Positions 45,443 to 54,043 of a stretch of DNA of 64,000 bases are shown piece after piece. The translations under genes and the position numbers were made by a program. Numbering within the stretch: the stretch's first letter is position 1; every line of letters starts with the position of its first letter. Source of the DNA: Lachnospiraceae bacterium (lineage in GTDB: Bacteria; Bacillota; Clostridia; Lachnospirales; Lachnospiraceae); assembly GCA_024697595.1 (NCBI GenBank), contig JAILFK010000051.1, positions 1-64,000 on the forward strand, given 5' to 3'. Under the pieces are notes generated by a model. That model made no database searches. It worked only from the letters and a program-made list of their open reading frames with translations, and had not been told where the DNA came from.

Positions 45443-45970
45443 ATGAACATAAAGAACAACTCAAGGAGCCAAGAAACTCAGGCAAAAATAGAAACTGCTT
45501 TTTTAAAAAAGCTTTCAGAAAAAAATATTTCCAAAATAACTGTAAAGGAATTATGCGAAGAAGTAGGCATCACTCGCTCCTCTTTTTATGGTCATTACGA
45601 GGATGTTTATGACCTGTTTAAAAAAATTGAAAAGAATACTAATGACGAAGTTATACATATATTTAAGACAGAATTATACAAGCACTCCAGTGATTTTAGA
45701 GTGGCTTTAATACAAACTTTAAGATTCATAGAGAGCAATAAATTGTTCTATCTATATCTATTGGAGAATTCCAATGAGAAATCTCTATTCAATGAAATTT
45801 TGATTTACGATATTTTTGGTCCAAAGGAAATCGACCAGGACATATCCAAGATTATATTCTTTGTGGGTGGTTTAAATGCCCTCTTACTGCATTGGCTACA
45901 AAATGATTGCAAGGAATCCCCAGAAGAAATCTTAGATTCCTTGCCAAAAAATTATGTCAACAATATTTAA
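45443..45970 (+). CDS. TetR-family transcriptional regulator
   Basis: A 175-residue repressor. Residues 10-58 hold the TetR HTH (AFLKKLSEKNISKITVKELCEEVGITRSSFYGHYEDVYDLF). The C-terminal part is the helical ligand and dimer domain, short and of the type found in many Firmicutes (DhaS-like). It starts after TGTAGGAGGAAACT. It is divergent from the DFR-like SDR gene, which it most likely represses until an inducer binds. Its stop shares TTAA with the convergent AAA+ gene. Confidence 0.92.
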   Translation: MNIKNNSRSQETQAKIETAFLKKLSEKNISKITVKELCEEVGITRSSFYGHYEDVYDLFKKIEKNTNDEVIHIFKTELYKHSSDFRVALIQTLRFIESNKLFYLYLLENSNEKSLFNEILIYDIFGPKEIDQDISKIIFFVGGLNALLLHWLQNDCKESPEEILDSLPKNYVNNI

Positions 45971-47094
45971 GCATCTAAACTTTCTTCAACTGATTCAAAA
46001 GTTTTTCCCGTCACCTTGGATACGGCGTAAGCTTCGCCGTTATCCTCTATGACAATCTTGCAATTTTTTAGAATACAATCATTTTCTAGCAGTTGTAAAT
46101 AACCATCCATCACGTTGTCATGTATTATTGATTTTAATAATCTACAACCATATTTTGAGTTGGAATTGTCAAATAGATGCTGCCTCATTGTATCACTCAA
46201 CTCTATGTCACACTCTATATTTTCAATCTCCTCTGCCAATGCCTTGTCAATTATCTTTTCGACAGCGGCTCTATCTAATTTGTGATAATTTATTATCATG
46301 GAAAATCTTCCTATAAGTTCATAACTTCCACCAAGAGAGATCATGTCTTCCCTTGTTATCTCAGTGTAATGATCCTCACCGTCTTCGTTCTCCTGACCAA
46401 AACCCATATGATGAACAACTATCTGCTTTTTTTCCCTACAAGAATCAAAGGAACCTAAGCCAATAAACAAAGTATTGTTCGTATCAATCTCCACAGGGAT
46501 TTTATCGTTATAAGGTCTTATCTTTCTTCCCTCAATCAAGGTTAGAATCTGATTTTGTACCGCCGCATTTACATCGCTTCCCTTCCCCGAAAAAGAAGGA
46601 ATAAGCTTCTTGTCGAACTCATCCATAAAAACAATTCCCACGCCATTATCCTTTGGCCTATTAAATAAATCAGCAACTACGTCACTGGTATTTTTCCCCT
46701 TAAACCCCTCCTCTGTAACAGATGTCATATCCACTTGTGATATTGATAATCCTTGTATTTGCTCCTTGAAATATTTTTTTAGTGCTCGATATGTTTGAGT
46801 TTTTCCACAGCCAGACGGTGCAGCTAAAAGCATGTTATTATTGTGCCTTTTCCCATATGCAATACATTCTAAAAAATTGTATATATTGGCTAGAATTTTT
46901 TTGGTTTCCTCTTGCCCTATAACTTCTTTTGTTATCTCCTGGCAAAATGAGTTAAATGCAGTAGAATCAAGCCACTCTCGAATTTTTAAGACAATTTCAG
47001 AGCAGGGCTTTTCATCCCCATCCTCGATTTCTTTTATATTTGCCTCTTGTTCCTTCATTTGCGCTACAAATTCTTCATAAAGTTTTGCATCCAT
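45967..47094 (-). CDS. ClpX-like AAA+ ATPase without zinc-binding domain
   Basis: A 375-residue AAA+ protein most like the core of ClpX. Walker A is AAPSGCGKTQTYRAL, Walker B GIVFMDEFDKKLIP, and ELIGRF with the downstream sensor-2 region (NSKYGCRLLKSIIHD) follows the ClpX plan. The N-terminal Cys4 zinc domain is absent, replaced by a short acidic segment (QMKEQEANIKEIEDGDE). The pore-1 loop is GFKG rather than GYVG. A His-rich stretch (VVHHMGFGQENEDGEDHY) sits in the middle. Some ClpP-docking features may be missing, so it may unfold or remodel a specific partner rather than serve ClpP. Its promoter region has three palindromes. The partner is unknown. Confidence 0.8.
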   Translation of the reverse strand: MDAKLYEEFVAQMKEQEANIKEIEDGDEKPCSEIVLKIREWLDSTAFNSFCQEITKEVIGQEETKKILANIYNFLECIAYGKRHNNNMLLAAPSGCGKTQTYRALKKYFKEQIQGLSISQVDMTSVTEEGFKGKNTSDVVADLFNRPKDNGVGIVFMDEFDKKLIPSFSGKGSDVNAAVQNQILTLIEGRKIRPYNDKIPVEIDTNNTLFIGLGSFDSCREKKQIVVHHMGFGQENEDGEDHYTEITREDMISLGGSYELIGRFSMIINYHKLDRAAVEKIIDKALAEEIENIECDIELSDTMRQHLFDNSNSKYGCRLLKSIIHDNVMDGYLQLLENDCILKNCKIVIEDNGEAYAVSKVTGKTFESVEESLDA

Positions 47095-47123
47095 CTTCCA
47101 TATCTCCTATTTAACTGCCAAAT

Positions 47124-47164
47124 TAATGGTACACCATTATACTATCATCCCACATCCTATCAAA
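47124..47164 (-). promoter_or_regulatory. promoter of the ClpX-like gene with palindrome over the -10 box
   Basis: On the minus strand TTTGAT (47164-47159) and TATAAT (47141-47136) are 17 bp apart. TAATGGT-AC-ACCATTA (47124-47139) is a perfect 7-bp inverted repeat covering the -10 end and start site, a repressor-type position. Confidence 0.55.
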
Positions 47165-47167
47165 TAA

Positions 47168-47214
47168 TAAACCTGCGGTTTAATTTCTATAACATATACT
47201 AAACCATAGGTTTA
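47168..47214. promoter_or_regulatory. paired palindromes TAAACC-N3-GGTTTA upstream of the ClpX-like promoter
   Basis: Two perfect copies, 47168-47182 and 47200-47214, lie 32 bp apart centre to centre, on the same face of the helix. They sit just upstream of the -35 box. That position suits an activator dimer pair. Confidence 0.6.
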
Positions 47215-47259
47215 ATTTTTTTCAGATCGAGTAGGAGGGAGCTTTCACCCGTTAGAAAC

Positions 47260-47277
47260 GTGCGCCGTCGGGCGCAC
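47260..47277. other. short GC-rich hairpin
   Basis: GTGCGCC-GTCG-GGCGCAC is a perfect 7-bp stem in an AT-rich gap, just beyond the terminator of the rhamnosidase operon. It has no adjoining T tract toward the right and its role is unclear. Confidence 0.35.
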
Positions 47278-47280
47278 ACT

Positions 47281-47316
47281 AAAAAACAGGAGGTGAGATA
47301 AACTCACTTCCTGTTT
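47281..47316 (-). terminator. terminator of the rhamnosidase operon
   Basis: AAACAGGAGGTGAG (47284-47297) and CTCACTTCCTGTTT (47303-47316) form a 14-bp stem with one G-U pair and a 5-nt loop. On the minus strand it is followed by TTTTTTAG. Confidence 0.85.
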
Positions 47317-47324
47317 GCTTCTAT

Positions 47325-47465
47325 TCAATCCATAGTATGACAGTTTTCAATTAAGAGGTCATTTCCCAAACCAAATGCAAGAAGCGGAGCTGTGTATATA
47401 CCCTGATTTGCATTTCCGCTTATTCTATAATTATCAATGGTAAGATTTTGAATAGTAGTTAACAT
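47325..47465 (-). pseudogene. 46-codon beta-helix fragment directly after the GH78 stop
   Basis: On the minus strand, TAA of the GH78 gene is followed at once, in the same frame, by ATG and 46 codons. These read MLTTIQNLTIDNYRISGNAN and then GLGNDLLIENCHTMD. The pattern resembles a beta-helix turn and is like part of the lipoprotein encoded at 54044 (SNLTIDGCQIDISGDN). There is no own SD apart from coupling. It ends just before the operon terminator. It is probably a remnant of a larger surface protein, though a coupled small peptide is possible. Confidence 0.45.
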
Positions 47466-50063
47466 TTATAAGTCATATTGACCTGCTTTTAATTCCATAT
47501 TCTGCCCATCAGGCAAGATCACCAAAGCACGCGTATTTGCCGGAACAACAAGATGATACTTATATGAACCATCCGCTTGTTTAGTCCATCCACTCTCTAC
47601 CAAACCATATACGCTATCATATGACGCCTTTGCATATGCGAAATGTCCTCCCGGCATAGGTCTTATCTCGAATGTATTATCTCCAGCAATCTTAATTCCA
47701 CACATTCCTCTAAAGAGCCACTCGCACAATGCCCCCTTAGAATAATGATTCAGAGATCCAACCTCACCCTGAGCATTGGCTCCTTCCCAGGATTCCCAAA
47801 TTGTTGTAGCTCCAGCAAGTGGCATAGAAAGCCAACCCGGAATCTCCTGATTTTCAAGAAGCTTATAAGCCGCTTCCACATCAATGCCACACAATACATC
47901 TAGGATAAATGGTGTAGACAAGAAACCTGTTCCCAATCTCCATCCATAATTCTCCATAGCCTTAATCAATCTCTTCTTGGCAAATGTTTCCTGGTCATCG
48001 TCTAGGAGATTCATATACAAAGGACGAACCAATCTGGCCTGTCTGTCCGTATCAATAGAATAATCCGGATTTGACTTTATAAGTTCCTGGTAGGCCATCT
48101 TGCATCCATGCTCATACTCTTTATAGAAATCAATATCCTGCTTCTTGCCCAGAATCTCAGCAATCTTAACCATATGTCTCATCACATATGATGTATAAGC
48201 TGTAGATACCTCTGGATGTGGTTCCGCAAAATCTGTCCATACAAAGGCTTTAACATCTTGTGGTTCTGCCCACTCATCATAAGACTGTCCCTTGTTTACT
48301 ACATACTTCTTCCACTGTCCTTTTACCTTAGTAGACTTGGCATATACGCCACCCCATTTACCACATCTCGCTGCCATAAAGTGTGCATATTTCTTCATTC
48401 CCTCATAATTTTCTTCAAGGACTGACTTGTCGCCATTCATCTGATATATCTGATAAGGATAAAAGACTCCTATATCTGACCAACCAACCGAACCATTCAT
48501 CACATTCATATACCAATCCACACCAGCATACGGTGCAATCTGAGGTAATCTACCATCTGCTTTTTGCCAGTCATATACATCTCGCAAGTATTTCTTGGCA
48601 AATGCTGTATAGTCAAATAAGTAAGCCGCCGACTTGTAAAAGAGCTGTGCATCTCCCGTCCATCCATGGCGTTCTCTGGTAGGACAATCAGTAGGAATAT
48701 CAGCACTATTTCCCTTAACCGACCACTTAGTAGCTCTAACAAACTGATTCAAAAATTCATTAGATGATTCAAAAAAACCGATCTCCTTTATGCCTGAATA
48801 AACAGCATAAGCTCTCATATGCATAGAGGCTTCCATATCTTTTAAATCTTCAGTATTGGCATCTACAAATTCAACCTCAGCATATTGAAATCCCGCTATA
48901 GCAAATGTAGTCTTATATTCATTCAGTCCCTCCTGACAAATATAATCAACCTGCTGTAACGGTGTCGGCTGACCTTTGCGCATAGTCTGTATATTTTTCA
49001 GAGTCAACTCTCCATCTGAATCAAGTAATTCGCCAAGACGGATACGAATCAACTGCCCTGCTCGAGCGCTTACCTTAAATGATATATATCCTGCTATATT
49101 CTGACCAAAGTTATATAAAGTCTTTCCTGATGGTGCTTTAGAAGACTTTCCATCAAATTGCTCATTTTCCTTTAGCAAGACGTTATTAGAGGCAGATGGT
49201 ACCACCGGATATTTAGCAATCTTTGGTCTACCTGTATATGATGGACTCATTCTGGCATCAACTCGCTCACCATCCTTATTGTCTGCAAACCTAATTGAAC
49301 CGTCATTAGACCATGCAAAATCTTGATTAGTAACAATAATATCCCGGCTTCCATCCTCATAATTCAATTCCAACTGAGCCATAACCTTGGTCTCAGTTCC
49401 ATACTCATATGGGATACCATGAGCCCCTACACATCCTCTAAACCAACCGTCAGCCAAAGCTATTTCCATGTTATATGTCTGACCTGCGCCGGCTGCAAAA
49501 AGCTCTGTAACATCAATAGTCTGATACTGTATACGCTTTCTATAATCTGTATAACCCGGAGCCAGACACATATCTCCTGCTTTTTTGCCGTTAATACGAA
49601 TTTCATAAAGTCCACATGCAGTAGCATAGATGCGTGCAAACTGAACATTCCCTTTCAAATCAAAACTTCTTTTGAAATAGTCGACAGGATAACGATTCTT
49701 CTTATTAGGCTTATAGTCTCCTGTAATCCAAGATGCCTTCCAATCAGTAGCTGACAGAAGTCCAATCTCAAAATATGCCTCCTCTGACTCTTGGCATCGA
49801 ATATCATTTTCATCCCAAAGAATAACCTGCCAGACGATAGCATCTCTACTTTCAAGTTCCCTGCCTTCATAAGCAATCTGAGTCATCTTATCAGATACCA
49901 CCTTACCCGAATCCCATACAAGCTGATTATCTCTTACAGATTTGGCAATAATCTGATATGCGCTTTGACTGATGCCACCGGATACATTCCATGAAAAGCA
50001 AGGTAACATATCTATTCCTATTGGATTTTCTAAATAATTCACTCTTAACTTTGTTGCCTTCAT
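47466..50063 (-). CDS. GH78 alpha-L-rhamnosidase
   Basis: An 865-residue enzyme that removes terminal alpha-L-rhamnose. The N-terminal beta domains (ENPIGIDMLPCFSWNVSG, then SWITGDYKPN and RIYATACGLYEIRINGKKAG) and the (alpha/alpha)6 barrel motif DIPTDCPTRERHGWTGDAQ are characteristic of GH78. The later GWLSMPLAGATTIWESWEG segment includes the probable catalytic Glu region. There is no signal peptide, so it acts on imported rhamnosides. I start at ATG 50063, preceded by AAGGGTGAT; a GTG just after the GH3 stop is less likely. It is the last full gene of an operon with a GPH importer and a canonical GH3. Confidence 0.93.
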   Translation of the reverse strand: MKATKLRVNYLENPIGIDMLPCFSWNVSGGISQSAYQIIAKSVRDNQLVWDSGKVVSDKMTQIAYEGRELESRDAIVWQVILWDENDIRCQESEEAYFEIGLLSATDWKASWITGDYKPNKKNRYPVDYFKRSFDLKGNVQFARIYATACGLYEIRINGKKAGDMCLAPGYTDYRKRIQYQTIDVTELFAAGAGQTYNMEIALADGWFRGCVGAHGIPYEYGTETKVMAQLELNYEDGSRDIIVTNQDFAWSNDGSIRFADNKDGERVDARMSPSYTGRPKIAKYPVVPSASNNVLLKENEQFDGKSSKAPSGKTLYNFGQNIAGYISFKVSARAGQLIRIRLGELLDSDGELTLKNIQTMRKGQPTPLQQVDYICQEGLNEYKTTFAIAGFQYAEVEFVDANTEDLKDMEASMHMRAYAVYSGIKEIGFFESSNEFLNQFVRATKWSVKGNSADIPTDCPTRERHGWTGDAQLFYKSAAYLFDYTAFAKKYLRDVYDWQKADGRLPQIAPYAGVDWYMNVMNGSVGWSDIGVFYPYQIYQMNGDKSVLEENYEGMKKYAHFMAARCGKWGGVYAKSTKVKGQWKKYVVNKGQSYDEWAEPQDVKAFVWTDFAEPHPEVSTAYTSYVMRHMVKIAEILGKKQDIDFYKEYEHGCKMAYQELIKSNPDYSIDTDRQARLVRPLYMNLLDDDQETFAKKRLIKAMENYGWRLGTGFLSTPFILDVLCGIDVEAAYKLLENQEIPGWLSMPLAGATTIWESWEGANAQGEVGSLNHYSKGALCEWLFRGMCGIKIAGDNTFEIRPMPGGHFAYAKASYDSVYGLVESGWTKQADGSYKYHLVVPANTRALVILPDGQNMELKAGQYDL

Positions 50064-50074
50064 TTTTATCACCC

Positions 50075-52405
50075 TTACTTTCTCATCATCTTGATCAAAC
50101 CTCTAAACATATGTCCATTTGCCATATCAAGCAAGCCTTCAAACAAGCCGCCCTGCTTACCGCTAGAAATCTGCATACTTCTCAGTGGGCCACCGGCACT
50201 ACTTTTCATCATCATCTTGAAGTCAGGATTTGAATAATCCACCTTACCTCCAAAACCTTTGGCTATAACTGATTCTGTCGCCTTGTACATAATCTTCATA
50301 ATCAGTGAGAAGTCTTTCATTTCTTCCACCGTGTTATCCATGGTAAATGAACCTTTTTTTAAAACTGGTTCTATGTACTTCCTTCCAATCGCTTTTTCAA
50401 ATGATTCCATATCAGGCTTTCCTGTCACATGTTCATACCATCCCGACCGGCCTAACTTATCAAATCTTCTACCCTCAACATACTTAGTTAAACTCATGTC
50501 TCCGATAGAAATCTCATATGTTCCATCTTCAATCTCAAAACCACCATGCCATATAGCAAAACATCTATCATCTAATTCAAATGTCACTTCCACAGATTCA
50601 TTAGGATTCAATTCTATCTTTTTAAATCTTTTTAATTCTCTCTTAGGACGATGGATTCCCTCTTGAGCTTTTCCAACAAAAAGTTCTATCACTTCTTCTC
50701 CAAATCTGTCTCCTGTATTTGTCACCATTACCCTAACCCTATTTCCGTCAAGGGCTAAATCCGAGTAAGCAAAAGTAGTATAAGAAAGTCCATATCCAAA
50801 TGGCCATCTAACATTTATGCCTGCCTTGTCATAGTATCTATAACCCACATACAATCCTTCCTTATAGAGTCCATCCTTAGTCTGTCCATAATAATCAGAA
50901 GATGGCACGTCATCATAAGTATATGGCCAGGTCTCAGCCAATCGTCCACTTGGATTAACCAATCCTGTTACAAGCTTATATATAGCTTCTGCACCACCCT
51001 GACCTGGAAGTCCCATATACAATATTGACTTGACTTGATCTGCCCATGGGCATTCAACCACCGATCCACTTAAGAGAATCACAATCACATTGTCGTTATG
51101 AGCTGCTGCCTCTTGAATCATCTGTAGATGTCCCTGAGGCATACGCATATCATCTCTATCAAATCCTTCTGATTCATAAGAATCAGGTAATCCGGCAAAC
51201 ACAATAACCTTGTCAGCCTTATCAGCTGCCTGTGCCACCTGCGCCAGAAGGTTGACATCTGTATCTCCCTTTTCATCACAACCAGCCACATATGTAGCCT
51301 CCGGGAAAAAGTCTAAAGGAGCCTCAATCTTAGTCGGATTAATATGACTTGACCCAGCCCCCTGGTATCTCATATGCTTAGCCATATATCCCACAACGGC
51401 AATATTATCGCCATCTGAAATTGGCAAGAGTTTATCCTCATTTTTTAATAAGACTCCACCCTTACAAGCTGCTTCTACAGCCATCTTGTGATTATTTTCA
51501 AAACAATCCTCTCCAGACTCTTTCAAGGTCTTATCAGCACGGAAAACAAGTTTTAAAATTCGTCGAACCGACTCATCTATCAAAGCTTCTGAAAGCGCTC
51601 CATCAAGCACAGCTTGCTTCACTTCTTTTTCCATAAATGCACTTCCGCCAGGCATGTTCAAATCACATCCTGCTTTAAAGCCCTCTATCCTGTCATTCAT
51701 GGCACCCCAATCAGTAACTACCATACCCTCAAAGCCCCATTCATCTCGCAGAATATCAGTAAGCAAGTCGATATTGTCACTACAATGAATACCATTTAAC
51801 TTGTTATAAGCACACATGATAGTTGATGGCTTGCCCTCTTTAACAGCAAGTTCAAAACCTGTCAGGTACAATTCTCTTAAGCTTCTCTCATCAAGAATAC
51901 TATCTGAGGTAAATCTATCTCTTTCCTGAGAATTACAGGCAAAATGTTTAAGGCTTGTACCAATCCCCTGACTCTCGATACCATGTATAAAACTTCCAGC
52001 CAACTTTCCTGCCAGATAAGGATCCTCTGAGAAATATTCAAAGTTTCTACCACATAATGGATTTCTTTTAATATTGGCACCTGGGCCAAGAACCAAACCA
52101 ACCTTTTGTAATACGGCCTCTTTTCCCAGACTCTGACCAATCCTCTCTAACAGGTCTACATCCCAGGATGATGCTGTCGTCACTTCTGCCGGGAAACAGG
52201 TAGCCGGGAGGGACTTGTTTATTCCAAGCATATCAGCCCCGTCATCCAAATTCTGTTTCCTTAAGCCGTGAGGTCCATCGCTCATAAACAGGGATGGTAT
52301 ACCATACTTCTCATAGGCCTTAGTTTCCCAAAAATTCTTACCTGAACATAAAGCAATCTTATCGTCTAAAGTCATCTGACTGATAATATGTTCAATATCT
52401 CTCAT
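50075..52405 (-). CDS. canonical GH3 beta-glucosidase
   Basis: A 776-residue cytoplasmic enzyme with the usual GH3 order. The TIM barrel comes first (FMSDGPHGLRKQ, NIKRNPLCGRNFEYFSED, KHFACNSQERDRF, nucleophile Asp in MVVTDWGAM). The alpha/beta sandwich follows, with the acid/base Glu in YESEGFDRDDMRMP. The Fn3-like domain (WPFGYGLSYTTF) is next. About 130 extra residues follow the Fn3 part and are not recognised. It hydrolyses beta-glucosides. GAGGTATAAGAA precedes the ATG. It sits between the GPH importer and the GH78 rhamnosidase, which suggests that imported rhamnosyl-glucosides are its source of substrate. Confidence 0.93.
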   Translation of the reverse strand: MRDIEHIISQMTLDDKIALCSGKNFWETKAYEKYGIPSLFMSDGPHGLRKQNLDDGADMLGINKSLPATCFPAEVTTASSWDVDLLERIGQSLGKEAVLQKVGLVLGPGANIKRNPLCGRNFEYFSEDPYLAGKLAGSFIHGIESQGIGTSLKHFACNSQERDRFTSDSILDERSLRELYLTGFELAVKEGKPSTIMCAYNKLNGIHCSDNIDLLTDILRDEWGFEGMVVTDWGAMNDRIEGFKAGCDLNMPGGSAFMEKEVKQAVLDGALSEALIDESVRRILKLVFRADKTLKESGEDCFENNHKMAVEAACKGGVLLKNEDKLLPISDGDNIAVVGYMAKHMRYQGAGSSHINPTKIEAPLDFFPEATYVAGCDEKGDTDVNLLAQVAQAADKADKVIVFAGLPDSYESEGFDRDDMRMPQGHLQMIQEAAAHNDNVIVILLSGSVVECPWADQVKSILYMGLPGQGGAEAIYKLVTGLVNPSGRLAETWPYTYDDVPSSDYYGQTKDGLYKEGLYVGYRYYDKAGINVRWPFGYGLSYTTFAYSDLALDGNRVRVMVTNTGDRFGEEVIELFVGKAQEGIHRPKRELKRFKKIELNPNESVEVTFELDDRCFAIWHGGFEIEDGTYEISIGDMSLTKYVEGRRFDKLGRSGWYEHVTGKPDMESFEKAIGRKYIEPVLKKGSFTMDNTVEEMKDFSLIMKIMYKATESVIAKGFGGKVDYSNPDFKMMMKSSAGGPLRSMQISSGKQGGLFEGLLDMANGHMFRGLIKMMRK

Positions 52406-52419
52406 TTCTTATACCTCAC

Positions 52420-53880
52420 TTATTCATTGTCATCCGATGCAATTCCCTTACGTTCAAGTATTTCCTGCTGTTTCTTTTCAATACCATTTTCTACATTTAA
52501 AAAGAAAAGAAGAACAACGAGAATAATACCTGTAATCACTTCAAGTCCCACGAATGAAAATGTAATAAATGTCTGTGTTGCAGAATTCTGAACCGCTGCA
52601 ACAGTCTCTCCATTTACAAGCTGCGGAGCTACATATCCAAGCCTTCCCAAAATGAGATTAAAGATACCTGTGCATACTCCTACAGATGAAACAGCGATAA
52701 TATTGTTGATTGACATAGCTGCGCCATCACATCTAATCTTGGTCTTCCACTCAACATGGTCTAATACATCTGCAAAGAGTGCCATAAATACGTATGCACA
52801 AGGTAGACCACCAATATTTTTGATAAACTGTCCAGCCAAGACCACTCCCATACTTGTAGGATTAACCCAGCAAATTGCACTTCCCAATGCATACAAGATA
52901 AAACCAACCAATGTCACATTTCTCTTGCCGAACTTCTTAGCCAATGGCCATACTGCAAAAATACCGATGCCCATTGGAATACCACCGATTACAGATACCA
53001 TAGTCTGTGTAATACCATCGTTATAAGTACCTAATACATAGTTGCAGAAATATACAAGTCCAAGATTTTTAAATGACATACCACATGTATAAACCAGATA
53101 ATAGAGATAAATCACTATCATATATTTATCAGTAAAAATTGCTTTCAACTGACTTCTATAGCGCATATCCTTAGATTCTTCTTCTACGCCCTCTAATGTC
53201 ACACGCTCCTTGGTATAAAAATACTCTAATATCGTAAGTGGAAATGCGATTATACTAAGGACGCTCATAAGCATAATCCACTTGCTCTGGTCTACACCAA
53301 GGATTGGCATGATGAGCATAGGGAAAACTAATGCCACAATGATTCCACTCATCATAATTGTTGTAATCTGATTAAATACAGATAAACCACCACGCTGCTT
53401 TGGGTCTCTGATTGAAAGAGGAACCATCAAACCATGACTCATGTTGAACATTGTATAAGCCACAGAGTAAAAGAGGTTATATGAAAAGATTACCCAAATA
53501 ATCTGCACAGTCTGACTGGCCTGCGGTACTGTAAATAAAAGAACTCCTGATATTGTAAGAAGGGGAGCTGATATCAAAAGCCAAGGTCTCGCCTTACCCT
53601 CCTTACTGCGAGTATGGTCGATTACATATCCCATCAATACATTGGTAATTGCATCAACAATCTTGGAAATAATCGGGAATATTCCAAGAAATAATCCACC
53701 CCAGATACCTGTCAGATTCAAGACATCTGTATAAAATACATTTAAATACGTCGCGAGAACCGCATTCAGAAGAAGTGCTCCTGCCGGTCCAAGCAAATAC
53801 CCCAACCATTTTTCTTTCGTTTCTACTTGATCCGAACTCACACGAGAGTGGAATCTTTCGATAGACTTTGTAATAACCAT
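52420..53880 (-). CDS. GPH-family glycoside:cation symporter of the rhamnosidase operon
   Basis: A 486-residue, 12-TM transporter. [30 protein letters not shown] and the [32 protein letters not shown] segment are GPH family hallmarks. It would import glycosides with a cation. It starts after AGGAGAAAGAAA and ends 14 bp before the GH3 start, giving the order importer, beta-glucosidase, rhamnosidase. An attenuator-like hairpin lies just upstream (53921-53962). It is a paralogue in type, not in close sequence, of the transporter at 6102. The substrate, probably a rhamno-glucoside, is inferred from neighbours. Confidence 0.9.
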   Translation of the reverse strand: MVITKSIERFHSRVSSDQVETKEKWLGYLLGPAGALLLNAVLATYLNVFYTDVLNLTGIWGGLFLGIFPIISKIVDAITNVLMGYVIDHTRSKEGKARPWLLISAPLLTISGVLLFTVPQASQTVQIIWVIFSYNLFYSVAYTMFNMSHGLMVPLSIRDPKQRGGLSVFNQITTIMMSGIIVALVFPMLIMPILGVDQSKWIMLMSVLSIIAFPLTILEYFYTKERVTLEGVEEESKDMRYRSQLKAIFTDKYMIVIYLYYLVYTCGMSFKNLGLVYFCNYVLGTYNDGITQTMVSVIGGIPMGIGIFAVWPLAKKFGKRNVTLVGFILYALGSAICWVNPTSMGVVLAGQFIKNIGGLPCAYVFMALFADVLDHVEWKTKIRCDGAAMSINNIIAVSSVGVCTGIFNLILGRLGYVAPQLVNGETVAAVQNSATQTFITFSFVGLEVITGIILVVLLFFLNVENGIEKKQQEILERKGIASDDNE

Positions 53881-53920
53881 TTTCTTTCTCCTTTATTATT
53901 TATTGTGTATCAAGTAAAAT

Positions 53921-53962
53921 AAAAAACCTATCCGTTTATATATGGAAATTATAAAACGGATA
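53921..53962 (-). terminator. terminator or attenuator between the lipoprotein gene and the GPH importer gene
   Basis: TATCCGTTT (53929-53937) and AAACGGATA (53954-53962) pair over 9 bp. On the minus strand six T residues follow, only 41 bp before the importer start. With so little room for a promoter after it, it could be a leader attenuator as well as the end of the lipoprotein transcript. Confidence 0.65.
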
Positions 53963-54043
53963 AGTCTTTTCATCTTACATATATGTAATTATATTTTTAT
54001 ATTTGTTATCAGCCTTAGTAGCTTTCGCTAATTGTTTTTCATA

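Noticed and set aside
47260..47277. GC-rich hairpin as the terminator of the ClpX-like gene or an attachment site
   Set aside because: It is upstream, not downstream, of that gene, has no T tract and there are no integrase genes or flanking repeats.
49323..49754. A 143-codon plus-strand open frame inside the GH78 gene
   Set aside because: It is antisense to a strongly conserved rhamnosidase and has no ribosome site.
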